Notes under the pieces: generated by a model
What the model saw: only the letters and a program-made list of their open reading frames with translations
Databases searched by the model: none
What the model was told of the DNA's origin: nothing
Shown here: in pieces, positions 4,997 through 13,273 of the stretch
How the letters are laid out: each line of letters begins with the position of its first letter
Numbering within the stretch: position 1 is the first letter of the stretch
From: Lachnospiraceae bacterium
Lineage (GTDB): Bacteria > Bacillota > Clostridia > Lachnospirales > Lachnospiraceae
Assembly (NCBI GenBank): GCA_017446125.1
Contig: JAFSRL010000077.1
Span: 1-17,086 of the forward strand
Length of the DNA stretch: 17,086 nucleotides
Direction: 5' to 3'
Translations under genes and position numbers: made by a program

Positions 4997-5413
4997 ATGA
5001 GTACATTTCAGAATATAGAAGAGGCAAGAGCATATTTTTCGGGCGACAGGTTTGCGACGGACAACGGCATGACGCTTGAGGAGCTTGACGACAACCATGC
5101 GGTCAGTAAGATGGTTGTGTTTGATGGACACAAGAACGCAAACGGCGGCGTGATGGGCGGCGCAATCTTTACCCTGGGCGATCTCGCCTTTGCCGCGCTT
5201 GCAAACAACAAACACCGGCCGAGTGTCGCGCAACAGGTCAGCGTCAATTTCTTAAACGCGCCCAAAAGCGGCGTGCTCACGGCAACCGCGATTTGCAAGA
5301 AGGAAGGAAGAAACAGCATCGTCTGCAACGTCGATATCTGCGACGAAGACGGCCGTGAAATCGCGCAATTCATCGCAACGGGTTATAAACTGCAGAAACA
5401 GTCCAAAACATGA
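4997..5413 (+). CDS. PaaI-type hotdog-fold thioesterase
   Basis: This 138-residue protein is of the single hotdog-fold PaaI/YbgC class, which hydrolyse acyl-CoA or aryl-CoA thioesters in the cytosol as small oligomers. The signature region at 47-65 reads NANGGVMGGAIFTLGDLAF. It matches the (H)GGAIFTLxDxAF pattern and keeps Asp62, but Met53 occupies the place usually held by His. The ending SVNFLNAPKSGVLTATA fits the second half of the fold. The substrate cannot be told. Start ATG 4997 has no ribosome binding site but sits 7 bases after an extended -10, suggesting a leaderless message. Its stop TGA (5411-5413) forms the TGN of the next gene's extended -10. Confidence 0.88.
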   Translation: MSTFQNIEEARAYFSGDRFATDNGMTLEELDDNHAVSKMVVFDGHKNANGGVMGGAIFTLGDLAFAALANNKHRPSVAQQVSVNFLNAPKSGVLTATAICKKEGRNSIVCNVDICDEDGREIAQFIATGYKLQKQSKT

Positions 5414-5419
5414 TATACT
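5411..5419 (+). promoter_or_regulatory. Extended -10 promoter of the diguanylate cyclase gene, predicting a leaderless mRNA
   Basis: TGATATACT: TGN plus TATACT (5 of 6), followed by 6 bases and ATG 5426. The TGA is also the stop codon of the thioesterase. No Shine-Dalgarno precedes the ATG and the -35 region is weak. Confidence 0.6.
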
Positions 5420-5425
5420 AATGGT

Positions 5426-7150
5426 ATGCGGGATCGCTTAGAAAAAAGAAACATCACCATCGGCGCGATCGCGGTCGTTTTGATCGGACTGATGCTGGTG
5501 TTGATCCTGTTTTCAAGCGACGTCCTGGATCGCCCGAGACGTTATGCGCTTGTAACATTGGATGAGGACTGGGTCGTAACAAGAAATGACGAGGCGCCAA
5601 AGACCGAAACCCTTTCAGCGCTTTCTTTGGGTACGGTTCATAACGGCGAAGTCTTCGAAATGCGCACCACGCTCCCCAAGGAATCCATCCGCTCCGCGGC
5701 ACTCAGAATCACAATCAAACAGGCGGTGACGGAGATGTTTCTTGACGGGGAGCGTTTTTATGTGTTCGGCGAGGAGCGGCACAAAGAAGGGAAGATGCTC
5801 AAACGCGGATTCTTAACGGTGCCCTTGCCTACCGGCTGGGAGGGAAAGGAGCTCACGATCCGCCTTTGCGCAACGGAGTCCAAGGCGTTTTCCGGCCTTG
5901 GTCCCGTCATCCTTGGAAACGAGCAGGATCTCTATGACGATTTTTTGGAGGAGCGGCGCCTGCCGATGCTGTTGGGCATCTTCCTTCTGGTTTATTCCGT
6001 CTTCCAGCTTCTGTGGCTTCCCTATCTGTTCTTCCGTGGCGGAAAAGCAATCTTAAATCCGTTATACAGCGCACTCATCACCGCGGTTTTGGGCGTCTAC
6101 CTTTTGGGGAATTACGACCTCTTCGATATCTTAAGCGAATACGAAAGCGCCTCCACGATTGCGGAGTACGCGGCGCTGTACTTAATCCCGGGACTGTTCA
6201 GCGCGTACCTGGGGGTCTTGCAAAAAGACCGGGTGAAGCAGATCTGCAATCTCTGCGCCCTCATTGATTTTGTGATGGTGGCGGCAGTCTTCTTTTTGCA
6301 CGCAAGCGGTCATGTGCACCTGACGCTGTTCTTGCCGGTCTGTTACGTTGTCGCGCTCATCGAGAGCCTGTTGTTCTTTGCGGGATTGAGAAAGAGCGTG
6401 CACCGGCTGCAGCGCAACCGGAACGAAGAGCTGGATGTGTTGTCGGATTACGCCATCTTCTTCGGCTTCTTCGTGTTTGTCGTGAGCGCCTTCATCGATG
6501 TGTTTTTCTACCTGTTCATCCGCATCTTCGGCAACGGGGCAACGCCGGACGGCGCACCGTTTATGATGTTCGGGTCGATGGTCTTTACCATCACGCTGAC
6601 CGCGCAGTTCTTCTTACACGGTGTCTCCCACCTGCGGGCGGACGTCACGCGCGGAAGGCTCGAGGAACGCGCTTACCAGGATCCGCTGACGGGGCTTGCG
6701 AACCGCATCCGCTGCGAGCAGAAGATGATGGAGCTCAAGATCGACGAGCCCTTTGTCATCATCAGCTTTGACCTGGACGGATTGAAGGCGGTCAACGACA
6801 GCATCGGACACGCGGAGGGCGACCGGATGCTGCAGGGCTTTGCGGGCGCTTTGAAGCAGTGCTTTGAGGGCATGACCTTAAGCGGACGCATGGGTGGCGA
6901 CGAATTCTTAGTCATCTTAACCGGCACGGAGTGCGCGGTGACGGACGCAAAGCTCAGGGAGCTCGAGCACATTTTGTTCAATCTCAACATGGAGGAGCCG
7001 TACTTCCATTACAGTGTTTCCTACGGCTACGCGAGCAACACGGAAACGCATTTCGGCAATCACGTCCGCGACATCTACATGCTTGCGGACCGCAGAATGT
7101 ATGACATGAAGCGCAAGCGCAAGGCGCAGAAGGAGGCGGCGAATGGGTAA
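5426..7150 (+). CDS. Membrane sensor diguanylate cyclase (GGDEF)
   Basis: This 574-residue protein makes cyclic di-GMP from two GTP. It has a signal-anchor helix (about 13-31), an extracytoplasmic beta-rich domain (about 35-170, ending in an amide-like beta-sandwich segment VPLPTGWEGKELTIRLC), about seven further TM helices (179-400, 7TMR-DISM-like layout) and a C-terminal GGDEF domain (about 412-565). The domain is intact: DPLTGLANR 419-427, metal-binding Asp449 in FDLDGLKAVND, and GGDEF 490-494. The inhibitory RxxD site is absent: E482 and T485 occupy the R and D positions. It overlaps the next gene by 8 bases (ATGGGTAA), so both are co-expressed, and the two share the same sensor layout. 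The ligand of the sensor is unknown. Confidence 0.92.
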   Translation: MRDRLEKRNITIGAIAVVLIGLMLVLILFSSDVLDRPRRYALVTLDEDWVVTRNDEAPKTETLSALSLGTVHNGEVFEMRTTLPKESIRSAALRITIKQAVTEMFLDGERFYVFGEERHKEGKMLKRGFLTVPLPTGWEGKELTIRLCATESKAFSGLGPVILGNEQDLYDDFLEERRLPMLLGIFLLVYSVFQLLWLPYLFFRGGKAILNPLYSALITAVLGVYLLGNYDLFDILSEYESASTIAEYAALYLIPGLFSAYLGVLQKDRVKQICNLCALIDFVMVAAVFFLHASGHVHLTLFLPVCYVVALIESLLFFAGLRKSVHRLQRNRNEELDVLSDYAIFFGFFVFVVSAFIDVFFYLFIRIFGNGATPDGAPFMMFGSMVFTITLTAQFFLHGVSHLRADVTRGRLEERAYQDPLTGLANRIRCEQKMMELKIDEPFVIISFDLDGLKAVNDSIGHAEGDRMLQGFAGALKQCFEGMTLSGRMGGDEFLVILTGTECAVTDAKLRELEHILFNLNMEEPYFHYSVSYGYASNTETHFGNHVRDIYMLADRRMYDMKRKRKAQKEAANG

Positions 7151-10100
7151 GATCAGGCGCATGCCGGTAAAAATTGCGCTTGTGACGGCGCTCTTAATGG
7201 GACTGCTGGTTTACTTGTTCGCGGCAGGCACAAGGTATACGCCGCAGCATGAGATCACAGCGCTGGAGGACGGATGGGAAACCCTGGTGCAGGGACGCAC
7301 CATCGCGACCGACCGCCTGGAGGACCTTTCCCTCGCGGCGAACCTTACCCTGAAGCGCGGCGACAAGGTCAGCATCACGCGCGTTTTGCCAAAGACCGAC
7401 ACACTCCCCTCTCCGTCCCTGTTTCTGGATGTCCGCTATGCCGCGGTGGAAGTGTTTTTAGACAAGGAAAAGCTGGCGTCGTACGACATGGATGCCTTTG
7501 AGCAAAACCGCTTCATCTCCTCGCAATACTATTACATCGACCTGCCGGAGGACTTTGCCGGGAAGGAGCTGCAAATCAATTATTACTTCAGCGAGGACAG
7601 AGCGAACTACGACATTCCCACCCCGAAGATCGGCGCGTACGAGGATTTGTTGCGCAGCCTTATCACCCGCTACCGCTATCCTTTGTTCTGCGGTGTTTTC
7701 ATGCTGGTCTTCGGCGCGTTCTTCTTAATCGTGTCCCTCTTCTTCTCGCAGCTCATTCCGGAAATCATGGGACAGGTGATCAGCGCGGTCATCTCATTGG
7801 ACTTCGGCATCTGGGTGCTGACGACCTTCCGCTTAAGCGGTCTGTTTTTGGACAACCGCTACGGCTCCGTTGTTGACTACGTGGCATACTTCCAGTTTGT
7901 GCCGCTCTTCTACATCCTGATTTCACAGATACATGAGGTGAAGATCCGCGACCGCTACAACCTGCTTGCCATCATCTCCGCAATCATTTCGGAGGGTCTC
8001 ATCGCGCTGCATCTGTTGAACGTCGTGCACATCACACAGTGGCGCATCGTGTATTACGCCACCGCAATCGTGATGTTCGGCGTGCTGCTCTACTATGACT
8101 ACGAAGACATCCGGACAAAGAACACCGACATTTTGAACGTGCTGCAGATGACGGGCCCGACGCTGTTTTGCATCTTCGGTCTGATTGCGATGATTATCTA
8201 CACGACGGGCGGGTTCTTCAGAAACGACATGCCCTCGGATATGTCGCTCTACTTCTTTACGACCGGCTGCATGAGCTTTGTGTTGACACGTTTCCTGATC
8301 TTCCTCTTCCTGTTGATGGAATCCTACGGTCGAAGGCTGGAGTTTGATTCCTTAACCAGAATCGCGAATGTCGATACGCTCTCAGGCCTTTACAACCGCA
8401 ATTACGCGGAAGACATGTTTGAGCTTTTGAATTCGTCGAAGCGGGATTACGGCATCGCCTCCTTTGACCTGAATCACTTAAAGTATGTGAACGACGTGTT
8501 CGGGCACGGCAAGGGTGACGCGTTGATTGTCGCCTTCTCCGACATTTTAAAGCAGTCCTTCCCGGAGAGCGCCGCGTGCTGCAGGGTGGGCGGCGACGAG
8601 TTCTTAGTCATCTTTGACGTGAAGAGCAACGACCAGATCCGCGCGTACCTGAAAAAAATCGAAACGGCGATGGATGCGCTAAACAAGACGGAGCCCATGA
8701 TACCGCACTCCGCGGCGGCGGGATACGCCTTCCATCATGAGCTGCCAGACGACGACGCGCATGCCGTCTACATGCTTGCGGACCGGCGCATGTACGAAAA
8801 CAAGATTGCGACACGCAAGAAGGACGGCATCATTTATGCGGCGGAGACGGAGGAGATTTCGCACGTCATGCCCATCGAGAAGGAATTCGGCATGCAGACC
8901 GCCAACGAAATCGACACCGGCTCGAGAAGGCGTTTAGACGCGATGTTCTCCGCAATGACCGCGGGCGCGGATGAGGATGTGAACATCTATCTGTGCGACT
9001 TGAAATTTGACTATTCGAGATGGTCCGCGAAGGCAGTGGAATTCTTCGGCCTGCCCGGAGAATACATGACAAGCGCCAATGCCATCTGGGAGGACCACAT
9101 CCATCCGGAGGACCGGCAGGGATACCATGAGAGCATGGAGGCGCTTTTGAACGGAAGCCTGACCTCGCATGAGCTGCAGTACCGCGTGCTGGGCAGGGAC
9201 GGCAAGTATGTTGTGTGCACCTGCCGCGGCGTGGTCATCAAGGGCAAGGACGGCGTGCCGGAGTATTATTCCGGGGCGATTCGCAATTACGGGCAGCAAA
9301 GCCACATCGATCCCGTGACGGGGTTGCGCAACCAGTACGGGTTCTCCGACGACGTGACGGATTTAATCCAGCGCGGCGAGGTGGCGAGGATTCTGGAAAT
9401 CGGCATTGTGCAGTTCATGCAAATCAACGACATCTACGGATACACCTTCGGCAGCCGGGTGTTGAACCGCTTCAGCAAGCTGATGGCGGAGTGCGTGGGC
9501 AACACCGGTGTGATTTACCGTATGGACGGTGCGCGGTTCGCGGTCGTGAACCATGATTTTTCCGAAGAGGAAATGGCGCAGGTTTACCGCGTCATCCAGT
9601 TGCAGTTAAAGCAGGGCTTTACTGTTGACGGGAAGCGCTTAAACCTTGTGATCAACGGCGGCCTTCTAACGGTCGACAACTTCAAGACGAATGTGCTGAC
9701 CGTGTCGAACTGCTTAAACTACGCGATGAACGAGTCCATGAACAAGCGAAACGGCGAGCTCTTCATTTTCCGGAACGAGCTGACGGACACCAACCGGCAG
9801 TTGCTTGAGAAGTTCAACGTCATCCGCAATTCCATCGTGGACGGCTTCAAGGGATTTTATCTGTGCTATCAGTTTTTGATGGATGCAAAGACGGAGCGCG
9901 TGACGGGTGCGGAAGCGCTGTTGCGATGGAAGAATGATTACTACGGGAACGTGCCGCCGGGCGAGTTCGTCGCGGTGCTGGAACAGGACCCGCTTTTCCC
10001 GGAGCTGGGCACCTGGATTTTAAAGCAGGCGATGACGGATGCCTTGAAGCTCATGGAGCGTTATCCGGAGTTTGTGGTCAACGTCAACCTGTCCTATTCG

Positions 10101-10553
10101 CAGCTTGAAAAATACGACTTCATCACGATGGTTTCGGAATCCATCGAGGAGATCGGGTTCCCTGCGGATCATCTGTGTCTGGAGGTCACGGAGAGCTGCC
10201 GCGTGCTGGATGTGGAGATGTTGAACAACATCATCACCGCCTTGAAGCCTTTGGGCATCCGGTTTGCTCTGGACGACTTCGGAACGGGCTTTTCTTCGCT
10301 CTCGCTTTTGCGCAGGATTGACTTTGACGTCGTCAAGATTGACCGGCAGTTTATTTTAGACATTGAGACGAGCGAGAAGCCCAGACAGACCGTGAAGGCA
10401 ATCTCGGAGCTGTCCGCCGTTTACGGTGCCGCCGTTTGTGTCGAGGGCGTGGAAACGAAGGAAGCGGTGGATATCTTAAAGCAGTATCCGGTTCAGAGTT
10501 TCCAGGGGTATTACTTTGCGAAGCCCAGGCCCATCGAGGAGCTTTGGCCGTAA
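7143..10553 (+). CDS. Membrane sensor GGDEF-PAS-degenerate GGDEF-EAL protein (bifunctional c-di-GMP enzyme)
   Basis: A 1136-residue protein starting at ATG 7143, with AAGGAGG 6 bases upstream. In order: signal-anchor (8-28); ectodomain (about 33-165) paralogous to that of the preceding cyclase; about seven TM helices (178-393); an intact GGDEF domain (DTLSGLYNRN, FDLNHLKYVND, GGDEF at 483-487); a PAS_3-like domain (about 612-718, IHPEDR and YRVLGRDGKYV); a second GGDEF fold (about 722-878) with MDGARF at 794-799 in place of the active loop; and an EAL domain (about 885-1136). The EAL catalytic set is complete: E924 (EALLRW), N982, E1014, D1044-D1045, K1065, E1101 and Q1121. No RxxD product-inhibition site precedes the active GGDEF. 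Both synthesis and hydrolysis appear possible; the PAS and degenerate domain may choose between them. It ends 3 bases from the stop of a convergent EAL gene. Confidence 0.93.
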   Translation: MGKIRRMPVKIALVTALLMGLLVYLFAAGTRYTPQHEITALEDGWETLVQGRTIATDRLEDLSLAANLTLKRGDKVSITRVLPKTDTLPSPSLFLDVRYAAVEVFLDKEKLASYDMDAFEQNRFISSQYYYIDLPEDFAGKELQINYYFSEDRANYDIPTPKIGAYEDLLRSLITRYRYPLFCGVFMLVFGAFFLIVSLFFSQLIPEIMGQVISAVISLDFGIWVLTTFRLSGLFLDNRYGSVVDYVAYFQFVPLFYILISQIHEVKIRDRYNLLAIISAIISEGLIALHLLNVVHITQWRIVYYATAIVMFGVLLYYDYEDIRTKNTDILNVLQMTGPTLFCIFGLIAMIIYTTGGFFRNDMPSDMSLYFFTTGCMSFVLTRFLIFLFLLMESYGRRLEFDSLTRIANVDTLSGLYNRNYAEDMFELLNSSKRDYGIASFDLNHLKYVNDVFGHGKGDALIVAFSDILKQSFPESAACCRVGGDEFLVIFDVKSNDQIRAYLKKIETAMDALNKTEPMIPHSAAAGYAFHHELPDDDAHAVYMLADRRMYENKIATRKKDGIIYAAETEEISHVMPIEKEFGMQTANEIDTGSRRRLDAMFSAMTAGADEDVNIYLCDLKFDYSRWSAKAVEFFGLPGEYMTSANAIWEDHIHPEDRQGYHESMEALLNGSLTSHELQYRVLGRDGKYVVCTCRGVVIKGKDGVPEYYSGAIRNYGQQSHIDPVTGLRNQYGFSDDVTDLIQRGEVARILEIGIVQFMQINDIYGYTFGSRVLNRFSKLMAECVGNTGVIYRMDGARFAVVNHDFSEEEMAQVYRVIQLQLKQGFTVDGKRLNLVINGGLLTVDNFKTNVLTVSNCLNYAMNESMNKRNGELFIFRNELTDTNRQLLEKFNVIRNSIVDGFKGFYLCYQFLMDAKTERVTGAEALLRWKNDYYGNVPPGEFVAVLEQDPLFPELGTWILKQAMTDALKLMERYPEFVVNVNLSYSQLEKYDFITMVSESIEEIGFPADHLCLEVTESCRVLDVEMLNNIITALKPLGIRFALDDFGTGFSSLSLLRRIDFDVVKIDRQFILDIETSEKPRQTVKAISELSAVYGAAVCVEGVETKEAVDILKQYPVQSFQGYYFAKPRPIEELWP

Positions 10554-10556
10554 GCA

Positions 10557-12488
10557 TTATGCGGCGTTGAAGGTCCGCACAAAATCAATGAACTGATTGC
10601 CGGGCAAGGGTCTTGAGAACAAAAAGCCCTGCAGATAATCGCATCCGATTTCCGCTAAGAGCCGGCGCTGCGCCTCGGTCTCGACGCCTTCCACCACAAC
10701 ATGATAACGCATCTGACGCAGCATCCGGATGGTGTTTTCCAACAGGATCATCGCGCTGTCCGCGCCCGGATGGTTGTTGTTGTCCATGGCATTCCACAGA
10801 ATGCTCTTGTCGACCTTAACGATGGAGAACGGCAGGCTGAACATATAGGAATAGTTGGAATAGCCGGTGCCGTAGTCGTCCAAGGAAATCGGGAAGCCCA
10901 GATCGTTTAAGGCACGCACGGTTTCCTCCAGGGCGGTCTTGTTACCGGCGGCTGCGGATTCCGTGATTTCCAGATTAATCCGCTGCGGCGGCAGGTGGTA
11001 ACCGTCCAAAATGTTCTGAATCGTCTGCGGCAGGCGGTGGTTCATGCACTGCACGACGCTTAGGTTGACTTCGATGTAACGGATGCCCAGAAGGTCCAGG
11101 CGGTTCTCCGCGTAAAACCGGCAGGACTCGCTGATGACAAAGGCACCCAGCTCCAGAATCGATCCGTTGCGTTCCGCAATCGGGATGAATTCATCCGGCG
11201 GAATGAAGCCAAGCTCCTCGTCGCGCAGACGCAACAGCGCCTCCGCGCTGGTGACCTTGCCGGTCACGGTATCGACGATGGGCTGGTAGTATACCTGGAA
11301 GAGCTTGCGCTCCAGGGCCTCCTGAATCTTTTGTTCAATCACGACCTCGCGCTGATAGGAATGCAGGGCGTTGCTGGGAATAATCTGGCTGCGGCCGTTG
11401 TTTTCATCCGCAGGCACATCCAGCATGAGCATAATCTGTTCAATGGAGGAAACCTCCTTTGGAACCTCCAGAAGACAAATCTGTGCCGGGAATGCCACGG
11501 AGAGTGCCTGATAGACCCACTCCTCGTCGAAACGCAGCCGGATCTGTTCCGCCGCGTCCAGCATCTTTTCCCGGTCATCGCCGTACATCACGAGCGCAAA
11601 GTGACCGTCGGTGCAGTCATAGCAGTCCGCACCCTTCACCAGATAGTCAAGCCATTCCGCCATGCGCTTTAAAACACCGTTCATAAACTGCACGCCGAAG
11701 GTGGAATGGGAATAGTTCACGTTATAGATTTTAACGGAAAGGATGAGCAGCGGAATCCCCGTATAAATCGCGCGTTCCACATCCTGTAAAAAGGCGTAAC
11801 GGTTGTAGACGCCGGTAATGCGGGTGGTTACCTCGTCATCGTTTTCCAGGGTAAAGAGCATCCACATGATACCGATTGACTGGAAGAAGTTCTCAATCAG
11901 AAGATGCTCCGTAAACATCTGGATTAAGATGGGCACAAAGCAGAAGGCAACACACACGATAACGGAAACCACCTTCCGCAAAGGAATCGCCTTGCGGAAA
12001 AAGACGACAACCGCGACAGAGGCGACCATATACAGGTAGGCAACCACGTAGAGTACCAAAAATTGCGAACCGTGCCGGTAGATGCTGCCTTCATCATAAT
12101 AGAAAACGGCATGCGTTAAGGGATTGACCAAAAGTGCGCCGACCGAGCAGGCGATTGGGACCAGCCCCGCGACCCACTGCCAGAACTTCAACCTGCGGTG
12201 CAGGTCCGAAAGGGAAACAACGTACATCAAAAACAGCGGAGACATCAGGTTGTGAATCAGTAAGAACGCGTAGTTCCAGAAATCCAGCACAAAGCGCGAG
12301 GTCGTTTCCGGATAGGAAATATAGTAAGCGCTGATGATATCAAGGATTGCGGAAAGCAGGCCGGAAATAACCAGCGCAAAAAACAACCGGTTGGATAATT
12401 TCGAAAAACCCTTCCGGACAATAATCATGGATATAATAAATAAATAGACGACGCATGCGCTGACGTTATAGTGTATGTTATATAACAT
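10557..12488 (-). CDS. Membrane EAL-domain c-di-GMP phosphodiesterase with degenerate GGDEF
   Basis: This 643-residue protein hydrolyses cyclic di-GMP. Residues 1-215 hold about seven TM helices without a long ectodomain, unlike its two neighbours. Residues 225-370 are a degenerate GGDEF fold: GVYNRYAFLQDVE keeps the entry pattern, but the active loop reads CTDGHF (292-297), so no cyclase activity is expected. The EAL domain (about 383-640) has the catalytic set E416 (EALLRL), N475, E507, D537-D538, K558, E600 and Q620. It is convergent with the GGDEF-EAL gene and divergent from the MgtC pair. ATG 12488 has no Shine-Dalgarno but lies 6 bases after an extended -10 (TGGTACAAT). Confidence 0.92.
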   Translation of the reverse strand: MLYNIHYNVSACVVYLFIISMIIVRKGFSKLSNRLFFALVISGLLSAILDIISAYYISYPETTSRFVLDFWNYAFLLIHNLMSPLFLMYVVSLSDLHRRLKFWQWVAGLVPIACSVGALLVNPLTHAVFYYDEGSIYRHGSQFLVLYVVAYLYMVASVAVVVFFRKAIPLRKVVSVIVCVAFCFVPILIQMFTEHLLIENFFQSIGIMWMLFTLENDDEVTTRITGVYNRYAFLQDVERAIYTGIPLLILSVKIYNVNYSHSTFGVQFMNGVLKRMAEWLDYLVKGADCYDCTDGHFALVMYGDDREKMLDAAEQIRLRFDEEWVYQALSVAFPAQICLLEVPKEVSSIEQIMLMLDVPADENNGRSQIIPSNALHSYQREVVIEQKIQEALERKLFQVYYQPIVDTVTGKVTSAEALLRLRDEELGFIPPDEFIPIAERNGSILELGAFVISESCRFYAENRLDLLGIRYIEVNLSVVQCMNHRLPQTIQNILDGYHLPPQRINLEITESAAAGNKTALEETVRALNDLGFPISLDDYGTGYSNYSYMFSLPFSIVKVDKSILWNAMDNNNHPGADSAMILLENTIRMLRQMRYHVVVEGVETEAQRRLLAEIGCDYLQGFLFSRPLPGNQFIDFVRTFNAA

Positions 12489-12494
12489 GAGTCC

Positions 12495-12503
12495 ATTGTA
12501 CCA
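12495..12503 (-). promoter_or_regulatory. Extended -10 promoter of the EAL gene, predicting a leaderless mRNA
   Basis: On the minus strand TGGTACAAT (12503 down to 12495) is followed by GGACTC and ATG at 12488. The hexamer TACAAT matches 5 of 6. No clear -35 and no Shine-Dalgarno. Confidence 0.6.
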
Positions 12504-12524
12504 CGTTTTATTGTATAAAGCTAT

Positions 12525-12553
12525 TTGTTAAAAAACTGATGATGTGATAAAGT
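12525..12553 (+). promoter_or_regulatory. Promoter of the MgtC pair, predicting a leaderless mRNA
   Basis: TTGTTA (12525-12530), 17 bases, then TAAAGT (12548-12553) preceded by TGA (12545-12547) as an extended -10. Six bases follow before ATG 12560, the same geometry as the divergent EAL promoter 42 bases away. Confidence 0.5.
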
Positions 12554-12559
12554 GATGTT

Positions 12560-13264
12560 ATGTTGGTTTGGTTTGATGACTTAAGACATGTTACGGCACA
12601 CGCAATCGTTCTGCGTGTGTTTCTTTCCATGCTCAGCGGCGGCCTGATTGGTCTGGAACGCTCCTTCAAGCGCCGCCCGGCGGGCTTCCGCACGCACATT
12701 TTGGTCTGTGTGGGCGCCTGCATTACGACGCTCACCAGCCAGTTTCTGTACCTGAACCTGCACTACCCGACCGACATGGCGCGCATCGGTGCGCAGGTCA
12801 TTGCCGGCATGGGCTTCATCGGTGCCGGTACCATCATTGTCACCAGAAAAAATGTGGTCAAGGGTCTGACGACGGCAGCCGGTCTTTGGGCAGCCGCCAT
12901 CATCGGTCTTTGCTTTGGCGGCGGCTTCTACGAGGGCGGGGGACTCGCGACCGTACTGTTACTGTTCGCGGAAATCCTGCTTTCGAAGGTGGAGCACAAG
13001 ATGCTGCACCGCGCGCCGGAGATGCGCTACAGCATCACCTACGAAAAGAACGAAGCGCTGCCCGCCATGATGAGCTTCTTCCGCCTGCACAAAATCCGTG
13101 TCGATGACATGGAAATCACGCGCCGGCACAAGGCCAAAGAGGAAGAGGACAGCAGCTACGTCACGGCGCTGTTCACCCTTCGGCTCCCGCCGCGGTTTAA
13201 AAAGAATGCGCTTGTGGAACCGATCGGTGCAATCGACGGTGTATTGTCGATTGACGAGATGTAG
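12560..13264 (+). CDS. MgtC/SapB-family membrane protein (first copy)
   Basis: This 234-residue inner-membrane protein has the MgtC landmarks: GGLIGLERSFKRRPAGFRTH (27-46), VGACITTL (51-58), AQVIAGMGFIGAGTIIV (78-94) and KGLTTAAGLWAAAIIGL (101-117). Four to five TM helices occupy about 15-145. The C-terminal part (about 155-234) is a soluble ACT-like region (YSITYEKNEALPAMMSFF). MgtC proteins are linked to growth at low magnesium and to modulation of P-type or F-type ATPases in pathogens, but in Clostridia their role is mostly undefined. ATG 12560 lacks a Shine-Dalgarno but follows an extended -10 at the leaderless distance. A second, diverged copy begins 9 bases after its stop. Confidence 0.88.
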   Translation: MLVWFDDLRHVTAHAIVLRVFLSMLSGGLIGLERSFKRRPAGFRTHILVCVGACITTLTSQFLYLNLHYPTDMARIGAQVIAGMGFIGAGTIIVTRKNVVKGLTTAAGLWAAAIIGLCFGGGFYEGGGLATVLLLFAEILLSKVEHKMLHRAPEMRYSITYEKNEALPAMMSFFRLHKIRVDDMEITRRHKAKEEEDSSYVTALFTLRLPPRFKKNALVEPIGAIDGVLSIDEM

Positions 13265-13273
13265 GAGGACAGG

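Noticed and set aside
11331..11672. 113-residue frame opposite the EAL gene
   Set aside because: The minus-strand frame carries GGDEF-like and EAL domains with catalytic residues; the plus frame has no domain pattern.
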